Shown: positions 18,266-25,786 of the stretch, piece by piece | Layout: the number at the start of each line of letters is the position of its first letter | Position numbering within the stretch: the stretch's first letter is position 1 | Assembly: GCF_027257875.1 (NCBI RefSeq) | Contig: NZ_JAPVQY010000060.1 | Span: forward strand, 1-49,127 | Direction of reading: 5' to 3' | Source: Burkholderia sp. IMCC1007 | GTDB lineage: Bacteria > Pseudomonadota > Gammaproteobacteria > Burkholderiales > Burkholderiaceae | DNA: 49,127 nt | Program-made: the position numbers and the translations under genes | Notes under the pieces: generated by a model | Database searches by the model: none | What the model saw: the letters and a program-made list of their open reading frames with translations, nothing else | What the model was told of the DNA's origin: nothing

Positions 18266-18877
18266 ATGAAACAACCCAACTGGACGATCGCGGCGGTTGC
18301 CGTGGGCGTACTCGCCGTGTCGGGACTCGCGCATGCCCAGATGCCGAGCGAGCCGCCGGCATCCAATTCGCATGTGCCGAGCGGCGTGATCAATCCGTCG
18401 TCGGGCGCGGGCGCCGGCGACGCGGGCATCGCGAAGGCGCCGCAGGGTGGCGACGCGGAATTCGTCGACAAGGCCGCGATAGCCGGCAAGGCGGAGGTGG
18501 AGGCCAGCCAGCTCGCGCTGAGGCAGGCGCAGTCGCCGGACGTGCGTGCATTTGCGAAGCGCATGGTCGCCGATCACGGCAAGGCGAACGCGAAGCTCAC
18601 CGAGATTGCGGCGGCCAAGGGCATGAAGCCGCAGGCCGACCAGATCAAGGACCCGGACGTCGAGGCGCTGCGCGGCAAGTCGGGCCACGACTTCGACGTC
18701 GCGTATCTCGCGGCGGCCGGCCCCGATGCGCACAAGAAGGCGATCGCGCTGTTCGAAGGCGAGGCGCGCGATGGCCAGGACGCGCAGCTGCGCGCGTTCG
18801 CCAAATCCACGCTGCCGACGCTCAAGCATCACCTGAGCATGGCGCAGCAGGCCGAACGCAAGGTGGGTGCGCAATAA
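18266..18877 (+). CDS. Exported DUF4142 protein
   Basis: 203 residues. Signal peptide (hydrophobic 8-24, cut near AHA-Q25), a Pro/Gly/Ser linker to about residue 65, then a DUF4142 helical bundle: EFVDKAAIAGKAEVEASQLAL, VRAFAKRMVADHGKANAKL and a C-terminal LPTLKHHLSMAQ helix. DUF4142 is a ferritin-like periplasmic bundle of unknown function, common in stress regulons. AAGGAG precedes the ATG. A rho-independent hairpin follows at 18899. Confidence 0.9.
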   Translation: MKQPNWTIAAVAVGVLAVSGLAHAQMPSEPPASNSHVPSGVINPSSGAGAGDAGIAKAPQGGDAEFVDKAAIAGKAEVEASQLALRQAQSPDVRAFAKRMVADHGKANAKLTEIAAAKGMKPQADQIKDPDVEALRGKSGHDFDVAYLAAAGPDAHKKAIALFEGEARDGQDAQLRAFAKSTLPTLKHHLSMAQQAERKVGAQ

Positions 18878-18898
18878 CGCGCGCCCGGTTCACCCCCA

Positions 18899-18923
18899 GG
18901 GCCGCGCGTGCGGCCCGCTTTTT
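18899..18923 (+). terminator. Rho-independent terminator after the DUF4142 gene
   Basis: GGGCCGC (18899-18905), loop GCGT, GCGGCCC (18910-18916), then GC and five T. It ends just before the ferritin-like gene's Shine-Dalgarno, so that gene is reached only by read-through or its own promoter. Confidence 0.8.
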
Positions 18924-18936
18924 CGGAGAAGCAGTC

Positions 18937-19548
18937 ATGGCCCAACGGCAATCGAAGCACGAAGGCATCCTCGAACTGCTCTGCCAGGCTTACGAGACCG
19001 AGCTTGGCGGCGCGAAGATCTACGAGGCCGCGATCCAGTGCGCGACCGACGAGGACCTGCACAAGGAATGGGAGAAGTACCATCGCGAGACGCTGCACCA
19101 CCAGGAAGTGCTGCAACAGGTGTTCAAGAAGCTCGGCCTCGATCCGAATACGAAGTCGCCGGGCCGTAGCGCGGTCGAAGCTACCGGCAAGTCGCTGGTG
19201 CAGGTGATCGAGCAGGCGAAGAAGCAGGCCGATCCGGCCGTCGCGCAGGTCGTCGCGGCCGAGTGCGTGGTGCTCGCCGAGACCAAGGATCACCTGAACT
19301 GGGAGCTGATCGGCTACGCGGCCGACCAGTTGCCCGACGGCGACGCGGCGAAGGCGCTGAAGGCCGCGCACGACGAAGTCGAGGCCGATGAAGATCATCA
19401 CCTGTATCACACCCGCGGCTGGGCGCGTGAAATGTGGATCCAGTCGATGGGCTTCAAGGCGGTGCTGCCGCCGCCGGAAGAAGTGAAGAAGGTCGAATCG
19501 GCCGCGGATGCGGCGCGCGCCGAAAAGTCGCGCGGCAAGATGATGTAA
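18937..19548 (+). CDS. Ferritin-like domain protein
   Basis: 203 residues, soluble and mostly helical. Helices carry repeated acid/His patterns suited to a di-iron four-helix bundle: YETELGGAKIYEAAI, YHRETLHHQEVL, AAECVVLAETKDHLNWEL and DEVEADEDHHLYHTRGWAREMW. The tail is charged and Lys/Ala-rich. It would be a ferritin/rubrerythrin-like protein handling iron or peroxide; no partner electron-transfer gene is visible. CGGAG lies 11 bases before the ATG. It is separated from the DUF4142 gene by a terminator hairpin, and I found no good -24/-12 site in the 59-base gap. Confidence 0.85.
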   Translation: MAQRQSKHEGILELLCQAYETELGGAKIYEAAIQCATDEDLHKEWEKYHRETLHHQEVLQQVFKKLGLDPNTKSPGRSAVEATGKSLVQVIEQAKKQADPAVAQVVAAECVVLAETKDHLNWELIGYAADQLPDGDAAKALKAAHDEVEADEDHHLYHTRGWAREMWIQSMGFKAVLPPPEEVKKVESAADAARAEKSRGKMM

Positions 19549-19575
19549 CGACACACCTGGCTTCACCTGCCCTCG

Positions 19576-19610
19576 GCCGGGCCGTGGCGCTTGCGCGGCG
19601 GCCCGGCTTT
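19576..19610. terminator. Terminator hairpin between convergent genes
   Basis: A perfect 9-base inverted repeat, GCCGGGCCG (19576-19584) and CGGCCCGGC (19599-19607), followed by TTT, lies between the ferritin-like gene (+) and the NRAMP-like gene (-). Confidence 0.7.
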
Positions 19611-19672
19611 CCGCCTTCCGTTTCGTCGATTTTCATATCGGTTGCGTACGCAACCAGTTGCGACGCGCCTCG

Positions 19673-20980
19673 TCAGCTCAGCAAATCCGCGGCCATCACG
19701 ATCACCGACGCCGCCATCAGCACGACCGCCAGCCATCCGAAGCACTTCGACACGAAGCCGGTGCCCGGCTGCCCCTCGGCATCGCGGCGCTGCGCCAGCA
19801 GCATCACGAGCCCGAGCATCGGCACTGCGGCGATGCCGTTGAGCACGGCGCTCCAGTACAGCGCCTTGATCGGATTGATCGGGCTGAAGCAGATCGCGAT
19901 GCCGACGATCACGCACAGCGCGAGGACCGTATAGAACCCGGGCGCGCGCCGTACCGGCTCGTTCAGCCCTTCGCGGAACCGCCACGCTTCGGCACAGCCA
20001 TACGCGGCGCTGCCGGCGAATGCAGGAATGGCGAGCAGCCCGCAGCCGACGATGCCGAACGCGAACACGAGAAACGCCGCTTCGCCGGCGATCGGCCGCA
20101 GCGCTTCGGCTGCCTGCGCGGTCGAGCCGATGTCATGCTTGCCGTGCGTGAAGAACACCGCCGCGCCGATCACCATGATGCAGAACGACACCGCATTGGT
20201 CACGATCATCCCGGTCCACGTATCGATCGTGATGCGCCGCTCGGTCTCGCGGCGCGCGCCCGGCGCGCATGCCGCCTCGCCGTTGCGGCGCTCGGCCTGC
20301 GTCTCCTCGACCTCGAGCGCCGCCTGCCACACGAACAGGTACGGGCTCAGTGTCGTGCCGAGCACGGCGACCGCCGTCGTCGCATAGTCGTGCGTGAACG
20401 CGATGTGCGGCAGCACGAGCGCATGCAGCAGGCTGCCCCAGTCGACGTGGACGAACGCGAGTTCGATCACGTACGCGAGCAGGCCGAGCGTCATCCATTT
20501 GAGCCAGCGCGCGTAGCGTTCGTAGGACATCAGCACCTGCAGCGCGAGCGACGCGAGCCCGTAGACCGGCGCATACCAGTAGCTGCGGCCGCCGGCGACG
20601 AGCGCGGTCGCGTCGCCCATCGCGGCGAGATCCGCGCCGACGTTCACGACGTTGACGATCACGACCATGGCGACCAGCGCCTTGGCGAGCGTGTCGGAGA
20701 AGTGCTCGCGGATCCCCGCGATCAGACCTTTGCGATTGCTGCGGCCCACGAATGCCGACGCGAGCTGCACGACCACCATCATCGGCAGCGTGACGACGAT
20801 CATCCACAGCATGTGGAAACCGAACTGGCTGCCGGCCTGCGCGTATACCGCGACGTTGCTCGGATCGGCGTCGGAGGCGCCCGCGAGCAGGCCGGGGCCG
20901 AGGCGCCGGTACCACGGCTTCGCGGCGGCCGGGCTCGGCGCCGGCTCGGGCCGCGCGTCGTCGCCGCGCAGGTCGCTCAT
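19673..20980 (-). CDS. NRAMP-family divalent-metal transporter, atypical metal site
   Basis: 435 residues with about eleven hydrophobic segments. TM1 carries DPSN (39-42) where canonical MntH/NRAMP has DPGN. In the region of TM6 (about residue 210) the sequence is TTLSPYLFVWQAALEVEE, so the MPHN motif with its metal-ligand Met is absent. This variant defines a bacterial NRAMP-related clade whose ion preference may differ from Mn2+/Fe2+ (known for Met-less relatives; inference here). It is the second gene of a minus-strand pair: its start overlaps the glycosylase stop by 4 bases. It acts in the inner membrane. Confidence 0.88.
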   Translation of the reverse strand: MSDLRGDDARPEPAPSPAAAKPWYRRLGPGLLAGASDADPSNVAVYAQAGSQFGFHMLWMIVVTLPMMVVVQLASAFVGRSNRKGLIAGIREHFSDTLAKALVAMVVIVNVVNVGADLAAMGDATALVAGGRSYWYAPVYGLASLALQVLMSYERYARWLKWMTLGLLAYVIELAFVHVDWGSLLHALVLPHIAFTHDYATTAVAVLGTTLSPYLFVWQAALEVEETQAERRNGEAACAPGARRETERRITIDTWTGMIVTNAVSFCIMVIGAAVFFTHGKHDIGSTAQAAEALRPIAGEAAFLVFAFGIVGCGLLAIPAFAGSAAYGCAEAWRFREGLNEPVRRAPGFYTVLALCVIVGIAICFSPINPIKALYWSAVLNGIAAVPMLGLVMLLAQRRDAEGQPGTGFVSKCFGWLAVVLMAASVIVMAADLLS

Positions 20981-21645
20981 TCGGCGTCTCCTCGTGCCGC
21001 TTGCGGCCCGTCGCGCGCGTCGTCGTGGCCGCGTGCGAGGCGCGCCGCGGTGCGCAGCGCATCGACGAGCGTCCGGTACGCGCGTTCGCGCGAATCCGCG
21101 CCGCGCGTGCGCAGCACGTACGACGGGTGATAGGTCGCGACGACCAGGCAGCCTTCGGGCGAGCGCACCGGCGTGGGCGTGCGCTCGAGCGTCGCGGCGT
21201 TGTCGTGCAGCACCGCGCGCAGCGCCGTCGCGCCGAGCGCGACGATCACGCGCGGGCCGAGCGCATCGAGCTCACGCTCGAGCCAGTAGCGGCACGCGGC
21301 GACCTCGCGTTGCGCGGGCGTCTTGTGCAGCCGCCGCTTGCCGCGCGGTTCCCATTTGAAGTGCTTGACCGCGTTGGTCAGGTAGACGCTCGCGCGTTCG
21401 ATCCCGGCGTCACCGAGCGCGCGATCGAGCACGTGGCCCGCCGCGCCGACGAACGGCACGCCCGCGCGGTCTTCCTGGTCGCCCGGCTGCTCGCCGACCA
21501 GCACGATCCGCGCATCGACGGGGCCGGCGCCCGGCACCGCCTGCGTCGCGTGCTCCCACAGCGTGCAGCGGCGGCATGCGTCGAGCGTTTTCGGGGCGAC
21601 GTCGTCGCCCGCCTCGGCGGTTTTCGCGGCCGGTTTGGTGGTCAT
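20977..21645 (-). CDS. UdgX-type uracil-DNA glycosylase
   Basis: 222 residues. Uracil-site motif GEQPGDQEDRAG at 51-62 and HPS at 173-175. Candidate [4Fe-4S] ligands are C24, C27 (CRRC), C118 and C166. The R-loop reads KRRLH at 103-107. In Mycobacterium smegmatis UdgX the corresponding KRRIH histidine becomes covalently bound to the abasic sugar after uracil removal, so H107 is expected to do the same. The frame runs on to 21858, but ATG 21645 with an upstream GGGAG and the normal family start was chosen. Translationally coupled to the NRAMP-like gene. UdgX activity is inferred from the motif. Confidence 0.9.
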   Translation of the reverse strand: MTTKPAAKTAEAGDDVAPKTLDACRRCTLWEHATQAVPGAGPVDARIVLVGEQPGDQEDRAGVPFVGAAGHVLDRALGDAGIERASVYLTNAVKHFKWEPRGKRRLHKTPAQREVAACRYWLERELDALGPRVIVALGATALRAVLHDNAATLERTPTPVRSPEGCLVVATYHPSYVLRTRGADSRERAYRTLVDALRTAARLARGHDDARDGPQAARGDAE

Positions 21646-21805
21646 CCGGCGCTCCCGGTGCGGGCCGGGCCGCGGCGCGGACGCGCCCGCGCAGCGTCGC
21701 GTGCCGGCCTGGCGACGGCACGCGAACCGAAGGCCGTGGCGGCCCCGAATGACGGCATCACGCGCATCTGCGGCTCCCGTGGTCGATGATCCCGACGTGC
21801 AGCAA

Positions 21806-21823
21806 CCGGCATGCCGGATGCAG
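21806..21823 (+). promoter_or_regulatory. Sigma-54 promoter candidate, receiver-domain gene
   Basis: CCGGCATGCCGGATGCAG: GGCAT at -24, ATGCA at -12, spacing 10. It contains the palindrome CCGGCATGCCGG. ATG at 21879, 57 bases after the GC. Confidence 0.65.
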
Positions 21824-21878
21824 TCGCTATGGGCGCGCAGCTTGCGCCGGGGCCGCATCCGATCACAGGGAGAAGGCG

Positions 21879-22328
21879 ATGCAAATCCACCCCGGCGACG
21901 ATCCGTCCGCCGACGACGTGCTGCTGTGGCGTTCGCCCGATAGCGTGCCGCCGCGCCCGCGCCGCGTGCTGGTTGTCGACGACTATCGCGACGCGGCCGA
22001 CGCGCTGCAGTTGCTGCTCGAGGCGCGCGGCTTCGAGTGCCGCGTCGCGGACGATCCGTTTTCGGTCTGCGATCTCGCGCGCGACTGGCAGCCGTTCGCG
22101 ATCGTGCTGGACATCGCGATGCCGGGCCTGGACGGGTTGCAGCTCGCGACGCGCCTGCGCGGCGACCCGCGCACCGGCGACATGCTGCTGGTCGCGTGCA
22201 GCGCGTTCGCGTCGCAGCGCGATCGCGAACGTGCGCGGGAGGCGGGCTTCGACGCGCACTGCGCGAAGCCGCTGACGCCGCACCGGTTGCTGCGTTATCT
22301 GGAATCCGCGAGCGACGGCTGGCGTTGA
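21879..22328 (+). CDS. Single-domain response regulator (receiver only)
   Basis: 149 residues. A disordered 28-residue head precedes a receiver fold: VLVVDDY (acidic pair 34-35), phospho-acceptor D78 in IVLDIAMPG, and Lys in AKPLTPHRLL. There is no output domain, so it should act as a phosphate relay or sink, or by protein contact (CheY/Spo0F-like). GGGAGAAGG precedes the ATG. No kinase is adjacent; the hybrid kinase at 9855 and the RsbRD kinase at 46384 are the only kinases in the window. Confidence 0.9.
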   Translation: MQIHPGDDPSADDVLLWRSPDSVPPRPRRVLVVDDYRDAADALQLLLEARGFECRVADDPFSVCDLARDWQPFAIVLDIAMPGLDGLQLATRLRGDPRTGDMLLVACSAFASQRDRERAREAGFDAHCAKPLTPHRLLRYLESASDGWR

Positions 22329-22347
22329 TGCGCGGCCGGCAGGGCCA

Positions 22348-22364
22348 TTACACGGGCGTTGTAA
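22348..22364. promoter_or_regulatory. TTACA...TGTAA inverted repeat
   Basis: TTACA (22348-22352) and TGTAA (22360-22364) flank CGGGCGT. It lies 20 bases after the receiver gene and shares TTACA...CGTTG with the sites at 14668, 42916 and 44069. Regulatory role is a guess. Confidence 0.3.
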
Positions 22365-22381
22365 AACGGCGGCGGGCGCGG

Positions 22382-22438
22382 GGTTCGGGCGGGTTCAGGC
22401 GTTCAGGCGGGTTCAGGCACGTTCAGGCGTTCAGGCGC
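22382..22438. repeat. Degenerate tandem repeat of GTTCAGGCG
   Basis: About six imperfect copies of a 9-10 base unit (core GTTCAGGC; the first copy has GTTCGGGC). It lies between the receiver gene and the LysR gene and codes for nothing apparent. Confidence 0.75.
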
Positions 22439-22611
22439 GCAGCGTACGCGGTCCGGCGCAGCGCCCCGCAGCGAACGCGAGTGCGCCGGCGACGACGCGC
22501 TGCGGCATCGCGCGTAGCCGCCCCGGCGCCGGGGCCGGTAACGCCCGGCTGGGTGGGCCACGGTCGAATCGGGCACAATACCGGGCATCTGAAAGACCGG
22601 AGACGTGCCCC

Positions 22612-23535
22612 GTGGGAATCAACTTCGATTTGACCGACTTGCAGGCGTTTCGCGCGGTGGTGGAGCTCGGCAGCTTCCGCAAGGCCGCCGAGTCGATCAG
22701 CATCTCGCAGCCCGCGTTGAGTCGCCGGATCGACAAGCTGGAGGAAGCGCTCGGCGTGCGGCTGTTCGAGCGCACCACGCGCAGCGTCACGCTGACCACC
22801 GTCGGCCGCGTGTTCGCGCCGAGCGCCGAGCAGTTGCTCGACGATCTCGACGTCGCGCTGCTCGGCATCCGCGACGTGTCGTCGAGCCGCCTCGGCCATG
22901 TGACGATCGCGTGCGTGCCGTCGGTGGCGTACTACTTCCTGCCGAACGTGATCGCGAGCTATCACCGGCGCTTTCCGCGCATCCGCGTGAAGCTGCTCGA
23001 TGCGAGCGCGAACGAGGTGCTGAGCGCGGTGATCAGCGGCGAGGCCGATTTCGGCGTGAGCTTCATGGGCAGCCAGGAGCCCGAGATCGACTTCAAGCTG
23101 CTGCTGCAGGAACGGTTCGTTGCCGCGTGCCGGCGCGATCATCCGCTCGCGCGCAAGAAGCGCGTGACGTGGGCCGAGCTCTACGCGCACGAGTACGTGT
23201 CGGTGGACAAGACGTCCGGCAACCGCCTGCTGCTCGACCAGGCGCTGACGGCCGTCGCGCCGCCCACGCCGAGCGTGTGCGAGACGCGCCACGTGACGAC
23301 CATGCTCGGCCTCGTCGAAGCGGGCCTCGGCGTCGCCGCGGTGCCGTCGATGGCGATGCCCGGGCACGACCATCCGCTGCTGACGAGCGTCCCGCTCGTC
23401 GAGCCGGTGGTGAAGCGCCGCGTGGGGATCGTGAAGCGGCGCGGGCGCGCGCTGACGCCGGCCGCGGAGGCGTTCCACCAGGCGATCGTCGACGCGAAGC
23501 GCGGCGCCGCCGCACCCCGCGCCGCAGCGAAATGA
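22612..23535 (+). CDS. LysR-family transcriptional regulator
   Basis: 307 residues. N-terminal winged HTH: FDLTDLQAFRAVVELGSF, then SISISQPALSRRIDKLEEALGVRLFERTTRSVTLTTVG (to about 65). The substrate-binding effector domain (about 90-300) begins LGHVTIACVPSVAYYFLPNVI. GTG is the start codon; GGAG lies about 9 bases upstream. It precedes a dicarboxylate carrier gene by 64 bases on the same strand and probably regulates it or the ModA-like/MFS genes in response to an organic acid. No -24/-12 site is seen here. Confidence 0.92.
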   Translation: MGINFDLTDLQAFRAVVELGSFRKAAESISISQPALSRRIDKLEEALGVRLFERTTRSVTLTTVGRVFAPSAEQLLDDLDVALLGIRDVSSSRLGHVTIACVPSVAYYFLPNVIASYHRRFPRIRVKLLDASANEVLSAVISGEADFGVSFMGSQEPEIDFKLLLQERFVAACRRDHPLARKKRVTWAELYAHEYVSVDKTSGNRLLLDQALTAVAPPTPSVCETRHVTTMLGLVEAGLGVAAVPSMAMPGHDHPLLTSVPLVEPVVKRRVGIVKRRGRALTPAAEAFHQAIVDAKRGAAAPRAAAK

Positions 23536-23599
23536 ACGACGTCACGACTACGACGATGACGTCCCGCATCACCGCCCGCACGTCGGGAACGGCCGCATC

Positions 23600-24922
23600 G
23601 TGACGCTCGCCAGACCGCTGCGTTCGCTCTACGTGCAGGTGCTGCTCGCGATGGCGCTCGGCGTGAGCGTCGGCCACTTCTGGCCGTCCGTGGGCACGCT
23701 GCTCAAGCCGCTCAGCGATGCATTCGTCGCGCTCGTGCGGATGATGATCGCGCCGATCGTGTTCTGCACGATCGTGTCCGGCATCACGTCGCTGGCGAAC
23801 GGGCAAGCGATCGGCCGCACGATCGTCCGCGCGCTGGTGCTGTTCTATCTGCTGACCGCCGCCGCGCTCGCGTTCGGGCTCGTCACCGCGTTCGTGCTGC
23901 GGCCCGGCGCCGGCATGCACGTCGACGTGCGCCATCTCGATGCGAGCCTGCTCGTGCAATATGTGCGGCATGCGCAGCCGCACGGGTTCGTCGAGTTTGC
24001 GCTGAACGTGATCCCCGACACGATGCTCGGCGCGTTCCAGAAGGGCGAGGTGCTGCCCGTGCTGCTGCTGTCGCTGCTGTTCGGGTTTGCGCTGAATGCG
24101 TATCCGCAGGCCGGCCGCCCCGTGCTCGCGCTGATCGACGGCGTCGCGCAGATCGTCTTTCGCGTGCTCGCGATGATCATGCGGCTCGCGCCGCTCGGCG
24201 CATTCGGCGCGATGGCGTTCACCGTGGGCCGCTTCGGCATCGGGTCGGTCGGCTCGCTCGCGCGGCTGATCGCGTCGTTCTACGTCGCGTGCGTGCTGTT
24301 CGTCGCGCTGGTGCTCGCGCCGCTCGCACGCGTGCACGGGTTCGCGTTGTGGCGGCTGTTGCGCTACATCCGCGAGGAATTGCTGATCGTCCTCGCGACG
24401 TCGTCGACGGAACCCGTGCTGCCGCGCCTGATCGTCAAGCTCGAGGCGCTCGGTTGCGACAAGGGCGTCGTCGGCCTCGTGCTGCCGGCCGGCTACTCGT
24501 TCAACCTGGACGGCACCGCGATCTATCTGACGCTCGCCGCCTTGTTCATCGCGCAGGCGTGCGACGTGCCGCTGTCCGCGCCGCAAATCGCGGCGATGCT
24601 AGCGGTGATGCTGCTCACGTCGAAGGGGGCGGCCGGCGTGTCCGGCAGCGGGCTCGTCGCGCTCGTCGCGACGCTCGCGGTGATGCCCGACCTGCCGGTG
24701 GCCGGCGTCGCGCTGCTGATCGGCATCGACCGCTTCATGTCCGAGGCGCGTGCGCTGACGAGCGTGATCAGCAATGCGTGCGCGGTGATCTTCGTGTCGT
24801 CGTGGGAGGGGGCGTGCGATCGTGCGCGACTCGCACGGATGCTCAGCGCGATCGGGCCTCGATACCCGAACGGCGGCGACGATGCCGGGGCCGATACCGG
24901 GCGCGACGGGAACGCGGCATGA
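23600..24922 (+). CDS. Dicarboxylate/amino acid:cation symporter (DctA/GltP family)
   Basis: 440 residues, mostly hydrophobic, with the DAACS family signatures: RMMIAPIVFCTIVSGI in TM2-3, the serine-rich LATSSTEPVLPRL hairpin, PAGYSFNLDGTAIYLTLAALFIAQ, SKGAAGVSGSGLV and IGIDRFMSEARALTSVISNACAVI. It would import C4-dicarboxylates or related acids with H+ or Na+ across the inner membrane. The start is GTG at 23600 with no strong Shine-Dalgarno. It converges on the ModA-like gene 24 bases downstream. Confidence 0.92.
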   Translation: MTLARPLRSLYVQVLLAMALGVSVGHFWPSVGTLLKPLSDAFVALVRMMIAPIVFCTIVSGITSLANGQAIGRTIVRALVLFYLLTAAALAFGLVTAFVLRPGAGMHVDVRHLDASLLVQYVRHAQPHGFVEFALNVIPDTMLGAFQKGEVLPVLLLSLLFGFALNAYPQAGRPVLALIDGVAQIVFRVLAMIMRLAPLGAFGAMAFTVGRFGIGSVGSLARLIASFYVACVLFVALVLAPLARVHGFALWRLLRYIREELLIVLATSSTEPVLPRLIVKLEALGCDKGVVGLVLPAGYSFNLDGTAIYLTLAALFIAQACDVPLSAPQIAAMLAVMLLTSKGAAGVSGSGLVALVATLAVMPDLPVAGVALLIGIDRFMSEARALTSVISNACAVIFVSSWEGACDRARLARMLSAIGPRYPNGGDDAGADTGRDGNAA

Positions 24923-24946
24923 CGCACGCGTGCCCGTCGCGCGGGT

Positions 24947-25735
24947 TCAATGGGCGACGACGGAATCCAGCCCGGTCGACTTCACTGCCGGCTGCACGTC
25001 CGGCGACGCGAGATAGTCGAGCAGCGCCTTCGCTTCGGCCGGATGCTGCGCGCCGACGGGGATGCCGGCCGCGAAACGCGTGACGGACTGCAGCGCTTCG
25101 GGAATCTTGCCGACGTAGGTCGCGCCCTTCACGGGCAGCAGTTCGCTCACCTGCTGGAAGCCGATCTCGTAGTCGCCGTTCGCGACCACCGATGCGACCG
25201 GGATCCGCGGAATCATTTTCGCCTTCGACTTCACCTGGTCCTCGATGCCGAGCTTCTTGAACAGCTCGCGCTCGATGTAGACGCCGCTCGCGCTGTCCGA
25301 GTACGCGATCGATTTCGCGTGCAGCAGCACTTCCCTGAGGCCGTCGGCCGTGCCGATGTCGGGTTTCGCCGCGCCTTCGCGCACGACCATGCCGATCCGC
25401 GAATCGGCCAGCTCGACGCGCGAGCCGGGGATGACCTTGCCTTGCTTGATCAAGTCGTCGAGCGCGTAGCCGACCATGATCACCGCGTCGGCCGGTTCGC
25501 CGCGCGCGAGCCGGTTCGGAATCGCTTCGGGCGACTTGCCCATCGAGGGCCCAAGCGCGGTGTCGAGCGTGTTGCCCGACTGCGCTGCGAAGCGCGGGCC
25601 GAGCACCTTGTACGCGGCGGTGAAACCGCCCGAACTCATCACGTGCAGCTCGGTGGCATGGACGTTCGCGGCGACGGCGGAGGTGGCGACGAGCGCGGTC
25701 GCGCACAGTTTCAGCAGCAGGTTTTTCATTTTCAT
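24947..25735 (-). CDS. Periplasmic substrate-binding protein, ModA-like
   Basis: 262 residues. Signal peptide (KMKNLLLKLCATALVATSAVAANVHA) and type II binding-protein fold: ELHVMSSGGFTAAYKVLGPRF, ADAVIMVG, and the C-terminal AGIPVGAQHPAEAKALLDYLASPDVQ typical of the molybdate-binding family. No ABC permease or ATPase gene is present. It sits 51 bases downstream of an MFS gene, in an organic-acid transport setting. In such arrangements the protein may bind an organic anion rather than molybdate (inference). Confidence 0.85.
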   Translation of the reverse strand: MKMKNLLLKLCATALVATSAVAANVHATELHVMSSGGFTAAYKVLGPRFAAQSGNTLDTALGPSMGKSPEAIPNRLARGEPADAVIMVGYALDDLIKQGKVIPGSRVELADSRIGMVVREGAAKPDIGTADGLREVLLHAKSIAYSDSASGVYIERELFKKLGIEDQVKSKAKMIPRIPVASVVANGDYEIGFQQVSELLPVKGATYVGKIPEALQSVTRFAAGIPVGAQHPAEAKALLDYLASPDVQPAVKSTGLDSVVAH

Positions 25736-25786
25736 GGTCAGGGTCGTGCGGAATCGGGGTGGTGGGCCGGGATGGCGCGCGATGCT

